The notes under the pieces were generated by a model that made no database searches, was not told where the DNA came from, and was given only the letters and a program-made list of their open reading frames with translations. The position numbers were made by a program, and so were the translations under genes. Below, one piece after another: positions 33,395 through 41,687 of a DNA stretch of 64,000 bases (its first letter is position 1; every line of letters begins with the position of its first letter). Source of the DNA: Actinomycetospora sp. NBRC 106375 (GTDB lineage Bacteria; Actinomycetota; Actinomycetes; Mycobacteriales; Pseudonocardiaceae); the NCBI RefSeq assembly GCF_030269665.1, contig NZ_BSTS01000007.1:242020-306019 (forward strand), given 5' to 3'.

Positions 33395-34435
33395 CTACCC
33401 CTCGAGTGCCCCCAAGGCCTCGTCGGCGGCGTCGAGGGCCTCCGAGGTCCAGCCGATGACGCGTCCCCCGGTGCGCCCGAGCTCGCGCATGTTCTCGAGG
33501 AACTCGCCGGGCGTGCCCTCGAGGTCGATCCGCACCTCGCGGCGGGCGCGGCGGGCCCCGTCGAGCGCCTCGCGGCCCTCGTGTCCGGCGGTCAGCGTCG
33601 AGAGCAGCCCGCCCGTGGACGCCAGCGAGCCGCGGGCCGCGCCGAGGCGGCCGAGGGCGTCGTCGAGAGACGACAGCAACGCCGAGCGGTTGCCCTCGCA
33701 CATGGCGGCCGTGAGCTCGGGGCGGGTCGCCGCCACCCGCGTGCCGTCGGTGAACGACCCCGCGGCCAGGGCGAGCGCGAGCTCCCCGCCGTCCGCGCCC
33801 ACCGCCGCGAGGACGGCGGCCAGCAGGTGGGGCAGGTGGGAGATGCGGGCGACGGCGAGATCGTGCTCGTCACCGGCCGCCGGGACGACGACCGAGCCGC
33901 ACGCCAGCGCGAGGGCGGCGACGTCGACCCACACCTCGAGGTCGGCGTCGTCCTCGGTCGCGACCACCCAGACCTTCTCGTGGAAGAGCTGGAGCGAGCC
34001 GGCGTCCCAGCCGGAGAACTCGGTGCCGGTCATCGGGTGCCCGCCGACGAAGCGGGTGCCCGGTGCGCGGCGCAGCACGGCCTCGGCGACGGGTTGCTTG
34101 ACGCTCGTGACGTCGGTGAGACGGCAGTGGGGCGCCTCGCGGGCGACGACCGCCAGCACGTCCTCCAGAGCGGTCAGGGGCACGGCCAGCACGACGAGGG
34201 CGTCCTCGGCGGCGGCGCGGGCGAGCGCCTCGTCGACCGAGGCGGCGACGTCGTAGCCGTCGGCGGCGGCCTTCTCGGCCGTCGTCGTCGACGCCGACGC
34301 GCCCCAGGCCTGCCGGCCTGCGTCGGTGGCCGCGCGCAGCAGCGAGCCACCGATGAGGCCGAGGCCGACGACGCACACGGGCCGGTGCTGCGCGGCGGCG
34401 AGGACGGCACCGGCGGATTCCACGGCAGTCTCCAC
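33395..34435 (-). CDS. tyrA: prephenate dehydrogenase
   Basis: 346 aa. The NAD-binding Rossmann motif VVGLGLIGGSLLRAA begins near residue 20. TDVTSVKQPV and FVGGHPMTGTEFSGW are the conserved catalytic segments, with His of GGHPM at the prephenate site. ARISHLPHLLAAVLA matches the helical C-terminal dimerisation domain. It oxidises and decarboxylates prephenate to 4-hydroxyphenylpyruvate for tyrosine synthesis. GTG 34433-34435 is taken as start; GTGs a few codons upstream are possible. Confidence 0.93.
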   Translation of the reverse strand: METAVESAGAVLAAAQHRPVCVVGLGLIGGSLLRAATDAGRQAWGASASTTTAEKAAADGYDVAASVDEALARAAAEDALVVLAVPLTALEDVLAVVAREAPHCRLTDVTSVKQPVAEAVLRRAPGTRFVGGHPMTGTEFSGWDAGSLQLFHEKVWVVATEDDADLEVWVDVAALALACGSVVVPAAGDEHDLAVARISHLPHLLAAVLAAVGADGGELALALAAGSFTDGTRVAATRPELTAAMCEGNRSALLSSLDDALGRLGAARGSLASTGGLLSTLTAGHEGREALDGARRARREVRIDLEGTPGEFLENMRELGRTGGRVIGWTSEALDAADEALGALEG

Positions 34436-34503
34436 GGGCAGGGACGATAGGGCGACCCGCGAGAGTGAGGGAGATACGCCCGAACGGGCCCTTCGGTCGG
34501 CCG

Positions 34504-35757
34504 TCAGCCGGGTCGTAGAGCGTCCATGACGTACCCCGAGTACAGGGCGACCCCCGCGACCATCGCGTCCTCGTCGAAGACGACGCGGTTGGAGTGGTTG
34601 GGCGGCGCCTCGGTGGGGTCGACGTCGGTCGGGCAGGCGCCGAGGAACGCGAGTGCCCCGGGCACGCGGCCGAGGACGTAGGAGAAGTCCTCGGAGCCCA
34701 TGATCGGGTCGGGCATGGGCTCGACGAAGCGCGACCCGAGCACCGAGCGGCCCACGTCGGCGACGCGGTCCGCGACGTCCGGGTCGTTGATCGTCACGGG
34801 GTAGCCGGCCTCGATCTCGACCTCGCACGTGCACCCGTAGGCGCTCGCGACGCCGGTGCAGACCTGGCCGATCTCGTCCAGCAGCCGGGAGCGCGTCTCC
34901 TCCGAGAGCGTGCGCACGGTGCCCTCGAGCAGGGCTGTCTCCGGGATGACGTTCGTCGTCGTGCCGGCGCTGATGTGCGCCACGGTGAGCACCGCGGGGT
35001 CGAACGCGCTGACCCGCCGCGTGATCATCGTGTGCAGCGCGCCGACCATCGCCGCGGCCGCCGGCACGGGGTCGAGCGCGTCGTGCGGTGCCGAGGCGTG
35101 GCCGCCGCGGCCGGTGACGCGCACGCGCAGGTCGTCGGACGACGCCATGATCGAGTCGGGTCGCGTCTGGAGCGTGCCGGCCGCGAGGCGCGACGTGACG
35201 TGCAGAGCCATCGCCGACTCGGGCGTCCCGCCGGGCCCGTCGGCGTCGACCAGTCCCTCGTCGAGCATCGTCCGCGCCCCGTGCGCGCTCTCCTCACCGG
35301 GCTGGAACATGAACACGACGGTGCCGGCGAGACGGTCGCGACGGCCCGCGAGCAGGCGGGCCGACGAGGCGAGCATCGCGGTGTGCAGGTCGTGGCCGCA
35401 GGAGTGCATGGCGCCGTCGACCTCGGACGCGAACGGCACCCCGCTGTCCTCGTCCATCGGCAGCGCGTCCATGTCGGCGCGGACGAGCACCGTCGCGCCC
35501 GGCCGCGCCCCGCGCAGGACGGCGACGACGGAGCTGCAGCCCTGCCCCGTGGTGACCTCGAGGGGCAGCTCGTGCAGCGCCGAGATCACCGCCGCCTGGG
35601 TGACGGGCAGGTCGAGTCCGATCTCCGGGTGCCGGTGCAGGACGCGGCGCAGCGCGAGGGTGCGCGGCTGCAGGGCCCGGGCCTCGGCCAGCAGCGCCCG
35701 CTCGGGGGCGCGATGCGCCGCGCGTCGCCCGCCCGCTCGCCGCTCCGGAGCGCTCAC
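34504..35757 (-). CDS. M20 family amidohydrolase
   Basis: 417 aa of the M20D amidohydrolase group (hippurate, N-acyl-amino acid or IAA-conjugate hydrolases). It has LHRHPEIGLDLPVT, VLVRADMDALPMDEDSGVPF, the metal-site MHSCGHDLHTAML, FMFQPGEESAHGA with the catalytic Glu, and a dimerisation domain containing RVTGRGGHASAPH. GTG 35755-35757 is chosen; the frame runs further upstream but without similarity. Substrate cannot be read from sequence. Confidence 0.9.
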   Translation of the reverse strand: MSAPERRAGGRRAAHRAPERALLAEARALQPRTLALRRVLHRHPEIGLDLPVTQAAVISALHELPLEVTTGQGCSSVVAVLRGARPGATVLVRADMDALPMDEDSGVPFASEVDGAMHSCGHDLHTAMLASSARLLAGRRDRLAGTVVFMFQPGEESAHGARTMLDEGLVDADGPGGTPESAMALHVTSRLAAGTLQTRPDSIMASSDDLRVRVTGRGGHASAPHDALDPVPAAAAMVGALHTMITRRVSAFDPAVLTVAHISAGTTTNVIPETALLEGTVRTLSEETRSRLLDEIGQVCTGVASAYGCTCEVEIEAGYPVTINDPDVADRVADVGRSVLGSRFVEPMPDPIMGSEDFSYVLGRVPGALAFLGACPTDVDPTEAPPNHSNRVVFDEDAMVAGVALYSGYVMDALRPG

Positions 35758-35921
35758 CCGTCCGATCCTGGCACCCCGTTCGTGAGGTCGTTGCGTACGC
35801 GAAGGCGATCGTTCCACCCCGTGCGGGCCCGGGACGCCCGGCAGGAGTGCGCGGTCGACCGTCCGGCGCCCGTGACCTCGCCGGACTTCCACGTAGACAC
35901 GCCCACACCTACCGTAGTGGC

Positions 35922-36461
35922 ATGGCAGGCCAGGGCCCCGGAGGCTCCACCGCGACACGCGGCGGCGCGGGCACCGTCGCGCCCCTCGACGGGTGGGCGG
36001 TGGCGGTCACGCGCGAGGAGGGACGCTGGCGCGCCGTCGCGATGGACCGCGACAGCCTGGCCGACCTCGACGCGGCCATCAGTGCCCTGCGTGCCCTGCG
36101 CTCCACCGGCGCGGTGCTGGGTCTGCTCGACGTCGACGACGAGTTCTTCGTCCTGGTCCGCCCGACCCCCGGCGGGGTGGCGCTGCTGCTCTCCGACGCG
36201 GTCGCGGCGCTCGACTACGACGTCGCCGCCGACGTGCTCGACCTCCTGCGCCTCGAGGTGCCCGACGAGGACGAGGCCGACGACGACCCGTGGCCCGAGG
36301 GCGACCTCGGCATGCTCGCCGACCTCGGCGTGCCCTCCGACGAGCTCGCCGTGCTGGTCGAGGAGATCGACCTCTACCCCGACGAGCAGCTCACCGCGAT
36401 CGCCCGCCGCTGCGGGTTCGCCGACGAGCTGGCCAAGGTCGTGGAGACCGCTGCTCCCTGA
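35922..36461 (+). CDS. tRNA adenosine deaminase-associated protein
   Basis: 179 aa, acidic. Segments GWAVAVTREEGRWRAVAMD, DEFFVLVRPTPGGVALLLSD and DLEADDPWPEGDL-like acidic stretches match the actinobacterial family that always precedes tadA (TIGR03941). Function is unknown; the constant pairing suggests an accessory role to TadA. It ends 10 nt before the tadA start. Confidence 0.88.
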   Translation: MAGQGPGGSTATRGGAGTVAPLDGWAVAVTREEGRWRAVAMDRDSLADLDAAISALRALRSTGAVLGLLDVDDEFFVLVRPTPGGVALLLSDAVAALDYDVAADVLDLLRLEVPDEDEADDDPWPEGDLGMLADLGVPSDELAVLVEEIDLYPDEQLTAIARRCGFADELAKVVETAAP

Positions 36462-36471
36462 TCACGACGCG

Positions 36472-36933
36472 ATGTCCCGGGCCCTCGAGATCGCCCGGAC
36501 CTCCGGCGACGACGTGCCGGTCGGTGCGGTCGTGCTCGACGCCGACGGACGCGAGCTGGCCGCCGCCGCCAACGCCCGCGAGGCCATTGGCGACCCCACC
36601 GCCCACGCCGAGATCCTCGCGCTCCGTGAGGCCGCCCGGCACCAGAAAGAGGAGCACGCCGATAGGGGCTGGCGGCTGGGCGGCTGCACCCTCGTGGTGA
36701 CCCTCGAGCCCTGCACGATGTGCGCCGGCGCGGCGGTGCTCGCCCGCGTCGACCGGATCGTCTTCGGGGCCTGGGAACCGCGCACCGGCGCCGTGGGCTC
36801 GCTCTGGGATGTCGTGCGCGACCGCAGGCTCAACCACCGCCCCGAGGTCGTCGGCGGCGTGCGGGAGGCCGAGTGCGCAGCGCTGATGGTCGACTTCTGG
36901 CCCGGTCGTGATCGTCACCGGAGCGTCCCGTAG
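36472..36933 (+). CDS. tadA: tRNA-specific adenosine deaminase
   Basis: 153 aa. The zinc-deaminase motifs are TAHAEILALREA (His ligand and proton-shuttle Glu) and LEPCTMCAGA (two Cys ligands). TadA converts wobble A34 to inosine in tRNA-Arg(ACG). The ATG at 36472 gives MSRALEIARTSGDDVPVGAV, a normal family start. A tRNA-Ser gene begins 11 nt after the stop in the same direction. Confidence 0.94.
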   Translation: MSRALEIARTSGDDVPVGAVVLDADGRELAAAANAREAIGDPTAHAEILALREAARHQKEEHADRGWRLGGCTLVVTLEPCTMCAGAAVLARVDRIVFGAWEPRTGAVGSLWDVVRDRRLNHRPEVVGGVREAECAALMVDFWPGRDRHRSVP

Positions 36934-36943
36934 CCTTGTCGGC

Positions 36944-37029
36944 GGTAGCGTGTCCGAGCGGCCAAAGGAGCGCGCCTCGAAAGCGCGTGTGGGTTCTGCC
37001 CACCGTGGGTTCGAATCCCACCGCTACCG
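36944..37029 (+). tRNA. tRNA-Ser (anticodon CGA)
   Basis: The acceptor stem GGTAGCG pairs with CGCTACC and is followed by discriminator G. The anticodon stem CGCGC/GCGCG encloses the loop CTCGAAA, giving anticodon CGA, which reads UCG. A long variable arm (TGTGGGTTCTGCCCACC) confirms a class II tRNA. The T-arm is GTGGG-TTCGAAT-CCCAC. CCA is not encoded. Confidence 0.97.
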
Positions 37030-37037
37030 CTCAGTGA

Positions 37038-37107
37038 GGGGCTCCGCCCCCCACACCCCCCGGAAATGCCCGCGGGGTCGGCTCGGGTAGCACTGGGGCT
37101 CCGCCCC
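37038..37107. repeat. two GGGGCTCCGCCCC hairpin elements
   Basis: Identical 13-nt palindromes (GGGGC-TCC-GCCCC) lie at 37038-37050 and 37095-37107, each followed by a C-rich tract (CACACCCCCC, AGACCCCGAG). Such elements are common intergenic GC hairpins downstream of genes in high-GC actinobacteria. They may be weak terminators or a small repeat family. Confidence 0.6.
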
Positions 37108-37120
37108 AGACCCCGAGAAG

Positions 37121-37163
37121 ACGACGAAAGGCCCCTCCCGGAACCGGGAGGGGCCTTCGTCGT
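37121..37163. terminator. strong bidirectional terminator
   Basis: A perfect stem: ACGACGAA-AGGCCCCTCCCGG with CCGGGAGGGGCCT-TTCGTCGT around the 2-nt centre AA. The A- and T-containing outer arms act as tracts for both strands. It separates the tRNA-Ser transcript from the convergent MftD-like gene, whose stop lies 7 nt away at 37170. Confidence 0.92.
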
Positions 37164-37169
37164 GTGTGG

Positions 37170-38348
37170 CTAGTGCACGGCCTGGCGCGTGAAGTTCGGC
37201 GGGATGATCAGGTCCTCGGGCACGAGGTCGTGCACCGACGACTTGCCCAGCCCCATGAGCCCCGAGCCGATGCCGCCGCGCAGGATCTCGAAGACGTTCT
37301 CGACGCCGGGCTGCCCCGCGGCGGCGAGACCCCACAGGTAGGCGCGGCCGATGGCGACGGCCTTGGCGCCCAGCGCGAGGGCCTTGACGACGTCGCTGCC
37401 GCGGCGGATGCCGCCGTCGAGGATGACCTCGACGTCGCGGCCGACCGCGTCGACGATCCCGGGCAGCACACGGATGGGCGCCGGGGTCGAGTCGAGGTTG
37501 TTGCCGCCGTGGTTGGAGACCTGGATCGCCGTGGCGCCGGCGTCGACGGCGCGCTTGGCGTCGTCGACGCGGGTGATGCCCTTGACCGAGAACGGCAGGT
37601 CCGAGCCCCACTGCTCGCGCAGCCAGGCGACGTCGGCCCAGGTGGGGGGCGGGGTGAACATCCACTGCCCGTAGGCGCCGAAGAACGTCGGCGGCTGCTC
37701 GCCCTGGGTGGGGATGTTCGGCACCGTCAGGTCGGGGATCTTCCCGGACCGCAGGAACGCGAGTCCCCACTTCGGCCGCGACGCGCCCTCGGGGATGTAC
37801 TTGAGGATCGTCTTCCAGTCCATCTTCTCGGGGATGGACGGGCTTCCCCAGTCGCGGCCGTGGGAGAACGACCAGTCCAGGGTGACGATGAGGCCCTTGG
37901 CGCCGGCCTTCTTCGCGCGCTCGGCCCGCGCCGCGAGGGTCTCGCGGTCGCCGACCCAGTACATCTGGAAGAACGTCTTGTCGTTCGCCTCGACGACGTC
38001 CTCGATCGAGCGGCTGGCGAACGACGACAGGCCCATCGCCGTGCCCGCGTTCTGGGCCGCGCGGGCGACCGCGACCTCGCCCTCCGGATTGACCGCCTGC
38101 ACCCCGGTGGGGGAGACGATCACCGGCATCGAGACGTCCTGGCCCATCACCGTGGTGGACAGGTCCTTCTCGTAGGGCAGGTCGCACACGTGCGGCAGGA
38201 ACTGCAGCTCGCGGAAGGCGTTGATGTTGTCCTCGAGCGTCGCGCCGGCCTCGCTGCCGGCCACCAAGGCGCCGTACACCGACTTCGGCAGGCTCTTCTC
38301 GGCGCGCCGCTGCGCCTCTGCGACCGACTCGAACCACTGACCAGCCAT
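37170..38348 (-). CDS. MftD-like FMN alpha-hydroxy-acid oxidase (pre-mycofactocin synthase family)
   Basis: 392 aa. Highly similar in pattern to mycofactocin MftD (Rv0694 group): WFESVAEAQRRAEKSLPKSV at the start, STTVMGQDVSMPVIVSPTGV, GLSSFASRSIEDVVEAN, DWSFSHGRDWGSPSIPEKM, and the FMN/catalytic VSNHGGNNLDSTPAP. MftD makes the redox-active dicarbonyl of pre-mycofactocin. No mftA, mftB, mftC or mftE is nearby, so this may be a paralogue or an orphan locus. ATG 38346-38348 with GGAAGG upstream; the longer frame adds an unrelated N-terminus. Confidence 0.85.
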   Translation of the reverse strand: MAGQWFESVAEAQRRAEKSLPKSVYGALVAGSEAGATLEDNINAFRELQFLPHVCDLPYEKDLSTTVMGQDVSMPVIVSPTGVQAVNPEGEVAVARAAQNAGTAMGLSSFASRSIEDVVEANDKTFFQMYWVGDRETLAARAERAKKAGAKGLIVTLDWSFSHGRDWGSPSIPEKMDWKTILKYIPEGASRPKWGLAFLRSGKIPDLTVPNIPTQGEQPPTFFGAYGQWMFTPPPTWADVAWLREQWGSDLPFSVKGITRVDDAKRAVDAGATAIQVSNHGGNNLDSTPAPIRVLPGIVDAVGRDVEVILDGGIRRGSDVVKALALGAKAVAIGRAYLWGLAAAGQPGVENVFEILRGGIGSGLMGLGKSSVHDLVPEDLIIPPNFTRQAVH

Positions 38349-38450
38349 GGGCACCCTTCCGCGCGTGTCTCGCTCCACAGCACCGTACCGGCGTGTGCGC
38401 TGCCGCACGGTGTCTGCGCGGACGGTCCGGTCACCCTCCGTTCGGACAGG

Positions 38451-39533
38451 TCAGGGGCCCTCTGACCGCTTCGGCGGTGGACCCGTCGAGGCACGGACGA
38501 CCAGCTCGACGGGCAGCGTGTGCTCGTCCCGGGCGGGGTCCGCGCGCAGCAGCAGCGCCGCCGCCCGGCGGCCCTTCTCCTGGTGGGGCTGACGGACCGT
38601 GGTCAGCGCCGGGTGCGCGTCGGCGGCGGCCGGGACGTCGTCGAACCCGACGATCGAGACGTCGCCGGGCACCGCGAGCCCCGCGTCGGCGGCGGCGACC
38701 GTCGCGCCGAGGGCGAGCTCGTCGCTCATCGCGAGCAGCGCGGTCGGCCGCGGGCGGTGGGCCAGCAGCGCCGCGGCCGCCCGCCGGCCCGCGTCGCGCC
38801 CGTACGGCGAGCGCTCCTCGACCGGCACGCCCGACCAGCGGTGCCCGGCGGCCTCCAGCGCCTCGCGGTATCCCAGGAGCCGCTCGCGGGACGCGCGGTA
38901 ACGCGCGCGGTCCTGGCGCTCCGGGTCCGCGGTGCCCTCCCACCCGTCGTCCACGAGCGGCATGGCGAGCACCCCGAGCCGGGTGTGCCCGAGGTCGAGC
39001 AGGTGGCGGGCGGCCGCGGCGGCCCCGCGCCGGTCGTCGATGCCGACGTGGCCGGCGCCCGGGAGCCGCGGCCCGTCGACGACGACGAAGGGCAGGCCCC
39101 GGTCCACGATCGCCGCGAGCCTGCCCTCGATCGGCACGTCGCAGTAGCAGATCACCGCGTCGACGAGGGCGACGCGGGCGACCGCGCTGTTCGGCCCGCC
39201 GCTGATGAGGACCAGCGCCAGGTCCTCGCGCTCGCAGACCTCGCTGACGCCCTGCAGGAACAGGACCGCCGCGGGGTCGGAGAACGCGAAGGACATTGGG
39301 TCCTCGTAGACGAGGCCCAGCGCGTTGACCCGGCCGCGCGAGAGCGTCGCCGCGAGCGGGTGCGGGCCGGCGTACCCCAGCTCGCGCGCCGTGGAGAGCA
39401 CCTGGTGGCGCAGCCGCTCGCTGAGCCGCTCGGGGTGGTTGTAGGCGTTGGACACCGTCGCCCGCGAGACGCCCAGCGCGCCCGCCACCGTCGCGAGCGT
39501 GACCCGCCCGGCCGGGCGTCCCTCGGTCTCCAC
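38451..39533 (-). CDS. LacI family transcriptional regulator
   Basis: 360 aa. The N-terminal HTH and hinge are VTLATVAGALGVSRATVSNA and the following YNHPERLSERLRHQV. The periplasmic-binding-like domain has LGLVYEDPMSF, HVGIDDRRGAAAAARHLLDL, TALLAMSDELALGA and VSIVGFDDVPAA. Two TGAACYGGTTCA palindromes lie just upstream of its start, consistent with autoregulation. No sugar transport or catabolic genes are adjacent, so the effector is unclear. Confidence 0.92.
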   Translation of the reverse strand: METEGRPAGRVTLATVAGALGVSRATVSNAYNHPERLSERLRHQVLSTARELGYAGPHPLAATLSRGRVNALGLVYEDPMSFAFSDPAAVLFLQGVSEVCEREDLALVLISGGPNSAVARVALVDAVICYCDVPIEGRLAAIVDRGLPFVVVDGPRLPGAGHVGIDDRRGAAAAARHLLDLGHTRLGVLAMPLVDDGWEGTADPERQDRARYRASRERLLGYREALEAAGHRWSGVPVEERSPYGRDAGRRAAAALLAHRPRPTALLAMSDELALGATVAAADAGLAVPGDVSIVGFDDVPAAADAHPALTTVRQPHQEKGRRAAALLLRADPARDEHTLPVELVVRASTGPPPKRSEGP

Positions 39534-39581
39534 CCCCTGATCGTCCCGCGCCCGGTCGGCGGCGGGGAGCGGGCGGGCCGG

Positions 39582-39593
39582 TGAACTGGTTCA
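39582..39593. promoter_or_regulatory. LacI operator 1, TGAACTGGTTCA
   Basis: An inverted repeat with one central mismatch, 48 nt upstream of the lacI-type start. Even-spaced palindromes centred on CpG or nearby are typical LacI-family sites. A perfect second copy lies 58 nt away. Confidence 0.7.
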
Positions 39594-39639
39594 ACCACCG
39601 GTCGACCGACTCGCCGGCACCCCTTGCGCGTCTCTGCTT

Positions 39640-39651
39640 TGAACCGGTTCA
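39640..39651. promoter_or_regulatory. LacI operator 2, TGAACCGGTTCA
   Basis: A perfect 12-nt palindrome centred on CCGG, 30 nt before the start of the divergent 75-codon gene. With the site at 39582 it can support looping or dual control of both divergent promoters. Confidence 0.75.
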
Positions 39652-39681
39652 GTAGCGCGGAGACGACAGCGGGGAGGGCCC

Positions 39682-39909
39682 ATGCGACGCCTCACGGACT
39701 GGCGGGAGCGCTGGCGCGGCGAGCGGGCCCGCGAGGTGGCGCGGGAGGCCGAGCGCGTCGTCGCCCGGGCGGCGGCCCGCGACCGCCTGCGCGTGGTCGA
39801 GGCCGAGATCGCCCGGCTGCTCGCCGACGACCGCGTGCCGGCCCGCGGCCGGCGGCTCCGCGCGCTCGAGCAGGCACGCGACGACCTCGAGGCCGTCCTC
39901 GCCTCCTGA
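39682..39909 (+). CDS. small coiled-coil protein, 75 aa
   Basis: A charged Arg/Ala/Glu-rich protein, predicted almost entirely helical (REVAREAERVVARAAARDRL, RRLRALEQARDDLEAVLAS). GGGGAGGG lies just upstream of the ATG. No family is recognised. It is divergent from the LacI regulator and lies behind both of its operators, so it is the most likely regulated target within the window. Confidence 0.65.
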   Translation: MRRLTDWRERWRGERAREVAREAERVVARAAARDRLRVVEAEIARLLADDRVPARGRRLRALEQARDDLEAVLAS

Positions 39910-39918
39910 GCAGGCGTG

Positions 39919-39966
39919 ATCGTTCGCCTCATCGGCCGAACCGTCAGCGACCCCTGGGCGAACGAT
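39919..39966. repeat. inverted repeat ATCGTTCGCC / GGCGAACGAT upstream of the sigma factor gene
   Basis: A perfect 10-nt inverted repeat with 28 nt between the arms, in the gap before the ECF sigma gene. It could be a terminator for the 75-codon gene, a leader hairpin of the sigma transcript, or paired operator half-sites. The sequence does not decide between these. Confidence 0.5.
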
Positions 39967-39994
39967 GCCCAGAACCTGACGAGGAGGTGGCCGC

Positions 39995-40663
39995 GTGGCC
40001 ATGCCGCTGACGCCGACCCGCGTGGACGGTCCCGACGAGGACGCCCCCACGCCGGTCGCGGGCGAGGCATCGGCCGACGCCGCCCTGCTCGAGCGCCTGG
40101 CGCGGGCGGACGCGACGGCGCTCGATGCCCTCTACGCCCGGTACGGGCGCCCGGCCTACTCGCTCGCCCGCCGCATCTGCGCCGACGACGGGATGGCCGA
40201 GGACGTGGTGCAGGAGGTCTTCCTGGCCCTGTGGCGCGATCCGCGGCGGTTCGACGCCGGACGGGGCACGGTCGCGAGCTGGCTGATGACGCTCGTGCAC
40301 CACAAGGCCGTCGACGCCGTGCGGCGCGAGGCGACCCGGCGCCGTCACCACCCGACCACGGCCGAGCCCGACGAGGGCCTGGCCGGGCGGACCGCCGCCG
40401 ACCCGTCCGCCGCGCGCCAGGCGCTCGGCGCGGTGCTGGGGGAGCAGGTCCGGTCCGCCCTGCGCCGTCTCCCGACCGAGCAGCGCACCGCGCTCGGCCT
40501 GGCCTACTACGGCGGGTACTCCCAGCGCGAGGTCGCGAGCCTCACCGGCGTGCCGATCGGCACCGTCAAGTCCCGGATGTTCGCCGGTGTCGCCCGCCTG
40601 CGCGTCCTGCTCGGCCCGGTGCTCGGCGCGTCCGCCGCGGACGTGCTCGGGGACCTCGCGTGA
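39995..40663 (+). CDS. ECF sigma factor (SigK-like)
   Basis: 222 aa. Region 2 is ALDALYARYGRPAYSLARRI, then AEDVVQEVFLALWRDPRRF. Region 4 is RRLPTEQRTALGLAYYGGYS, then VASLTGVPIGTVKSRMFAGV. It lacks extra C-terminal domains. GTG 39995 follows a GAGGAGGTGG site. The next gene, overlapping by 4 nt, is a zinc-finger anti-sigma factor, so activity is probably gated at the membrane. The regulon is unknown. Confidence 0.94.
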   Translation: MAMPLTPTRVDGPDEDAPTPVAGEASADAALLERLARADATALDALYARYGRPAYSLARRICADDGMAEDVVQEVFLALWRDPRRFDAGRGTVASWLMTLVHHKAVDAVRREATRRRHHPTTAEPDEGLAGRTAADPSAARQALGAVLGEQVRSALRRLPTEQRTALGLAYYGGYSQREVASLTGVPIGTVKSRMFAGVARLRVLLGPVLGASAADVLGDLA

Positions 40664-41496
40664 GCGCCTGCGACCTCCGGGACGACGCGGTCGGCCACGC
40701 CTTCTCCGCCCTCGAGCCCGACGAGGACCGCGCGCTGCTGGCGCACCTGCCGCACTGCGCGGTGTGCCGGCGCGCCCTCGCCGAGGCGCGGGAGGTGGTG
40801 GCCGCGCTCGGCGCCGCGGTGCCCGCGGTCGATCCCCCGCCCGACCTCGGCCGCCGGGTCCTCGCGGCCGCGCGCGCCGAGCCCGGCCCGCCCGCGCGCC
40901 CCGTCCCGCACCGGTCCGCGAGCGCGCCGGCCCCGGCGACGCCCGACGCCGACGGGACGCCCGCCCCCTCGGTGCGGCGGCGGCGTCTGCTGACCGTGGT
41001 CGGTGGCCTCGCCGCGGCGGTCGTGCTGGGGGTCGGCCTGGTGGTCGCCGGCGCCGTCCTCCCCACCCAGGAGGGTCGCTCCGACGACCCCACCGCCGTG
41101 CTCGGCCAGCAGGCCGACCGGATCGTGGACGACGCGCGGTCCCGCGATCCCGGCCTGCGCTCCGCGGTGCTGCGGACGCAGACCGGCGAGCCGGCGGCGG
41201 TGGTGCTCGACCCGGGCGACGTCGCGGCCCCGATCCGCATGGTGCCGCTGGCCCTGCCCGGCGCGGGACCGTCCGGCGACTACGTCCTCTGGGCCACCGG
41301 GCTGCCGGGCAACGTCCCCGTGGCGGTGGCGGTGCTGGATCCCGACGACGGGCTGACGCGCCCGGTCGAGACGACCCCGGGACCGGCGAGCCCGCCCGCT
41401 CCGGCACCCCGCGGGTGGGCCGTGTCGGTCGAGCCCGGCGGGTCCGTGCCGGCCCGCCCGTCGACGGTCGTCGCGGTGGGTCTGGCGGCGACCTGA
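40660..41496 (+). CDS. membrane-anchored anti-sigma factor with zinc-finger domain
   Basis: 278 aa. The N-terminal ~75 residues form a ZAS anti-sigma domain with HLPHCAVC (His-x3-Cys-x2-Cys). A Pro/Ala-rich linker follows, then one transmembrane helix near residue 110 (LLTVVGGLAAAVVLGVGLVV). The outer domain looks like RskA (YVLWATGLPGNVPVAVAVLD). It should hold the ECF sigma factor inactive until regulated proteolysis. Start GTG overlaps the sigma stop by 4 nt. Confidence 0.9.
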   Translation: MSACDLRDDAVGHAFSALEPDEDRALLAHLPHCAVCRRALAEAREVVAALGAAVPAVDPPPDLGRRVLAAARAEPGPPARPVPHRSASAPAPATPDADGTPAPSVRRRRLLTVVGGLAAAVVLGVGLVVAGAVLPTQEGRSDDPTAVLGQQADRIVDDARSRDPGLRSAVLRTQTGEPAAVVLDPGDVAAPIRMVPLALPGAGPSGDYVLWATGLPGNVPVAVAVLDPDDGLTRPVETTPGPASPPAPAPRGWAVSVEPGGSVPARPSTVVAVGLAAT

Positions 41497-41687
41497 TCCG
41501 GCGGGCCCGGCCTCGCCCGGCCGCCACCTGGTGCTCCACCGTTCGTCGCTGCTCACTGGTCCCCGGTCGCAGTCCGCGCGCGTCGCGTCCGCGAGGACGG
41601 TGCCGCCGTCGGGGCGCGCGGATACCGTGGGACGTGCCGGCGATCACCTCGCCGGCCGCGGCGCGAACGGGTCGGGAGGTGGCGCCG

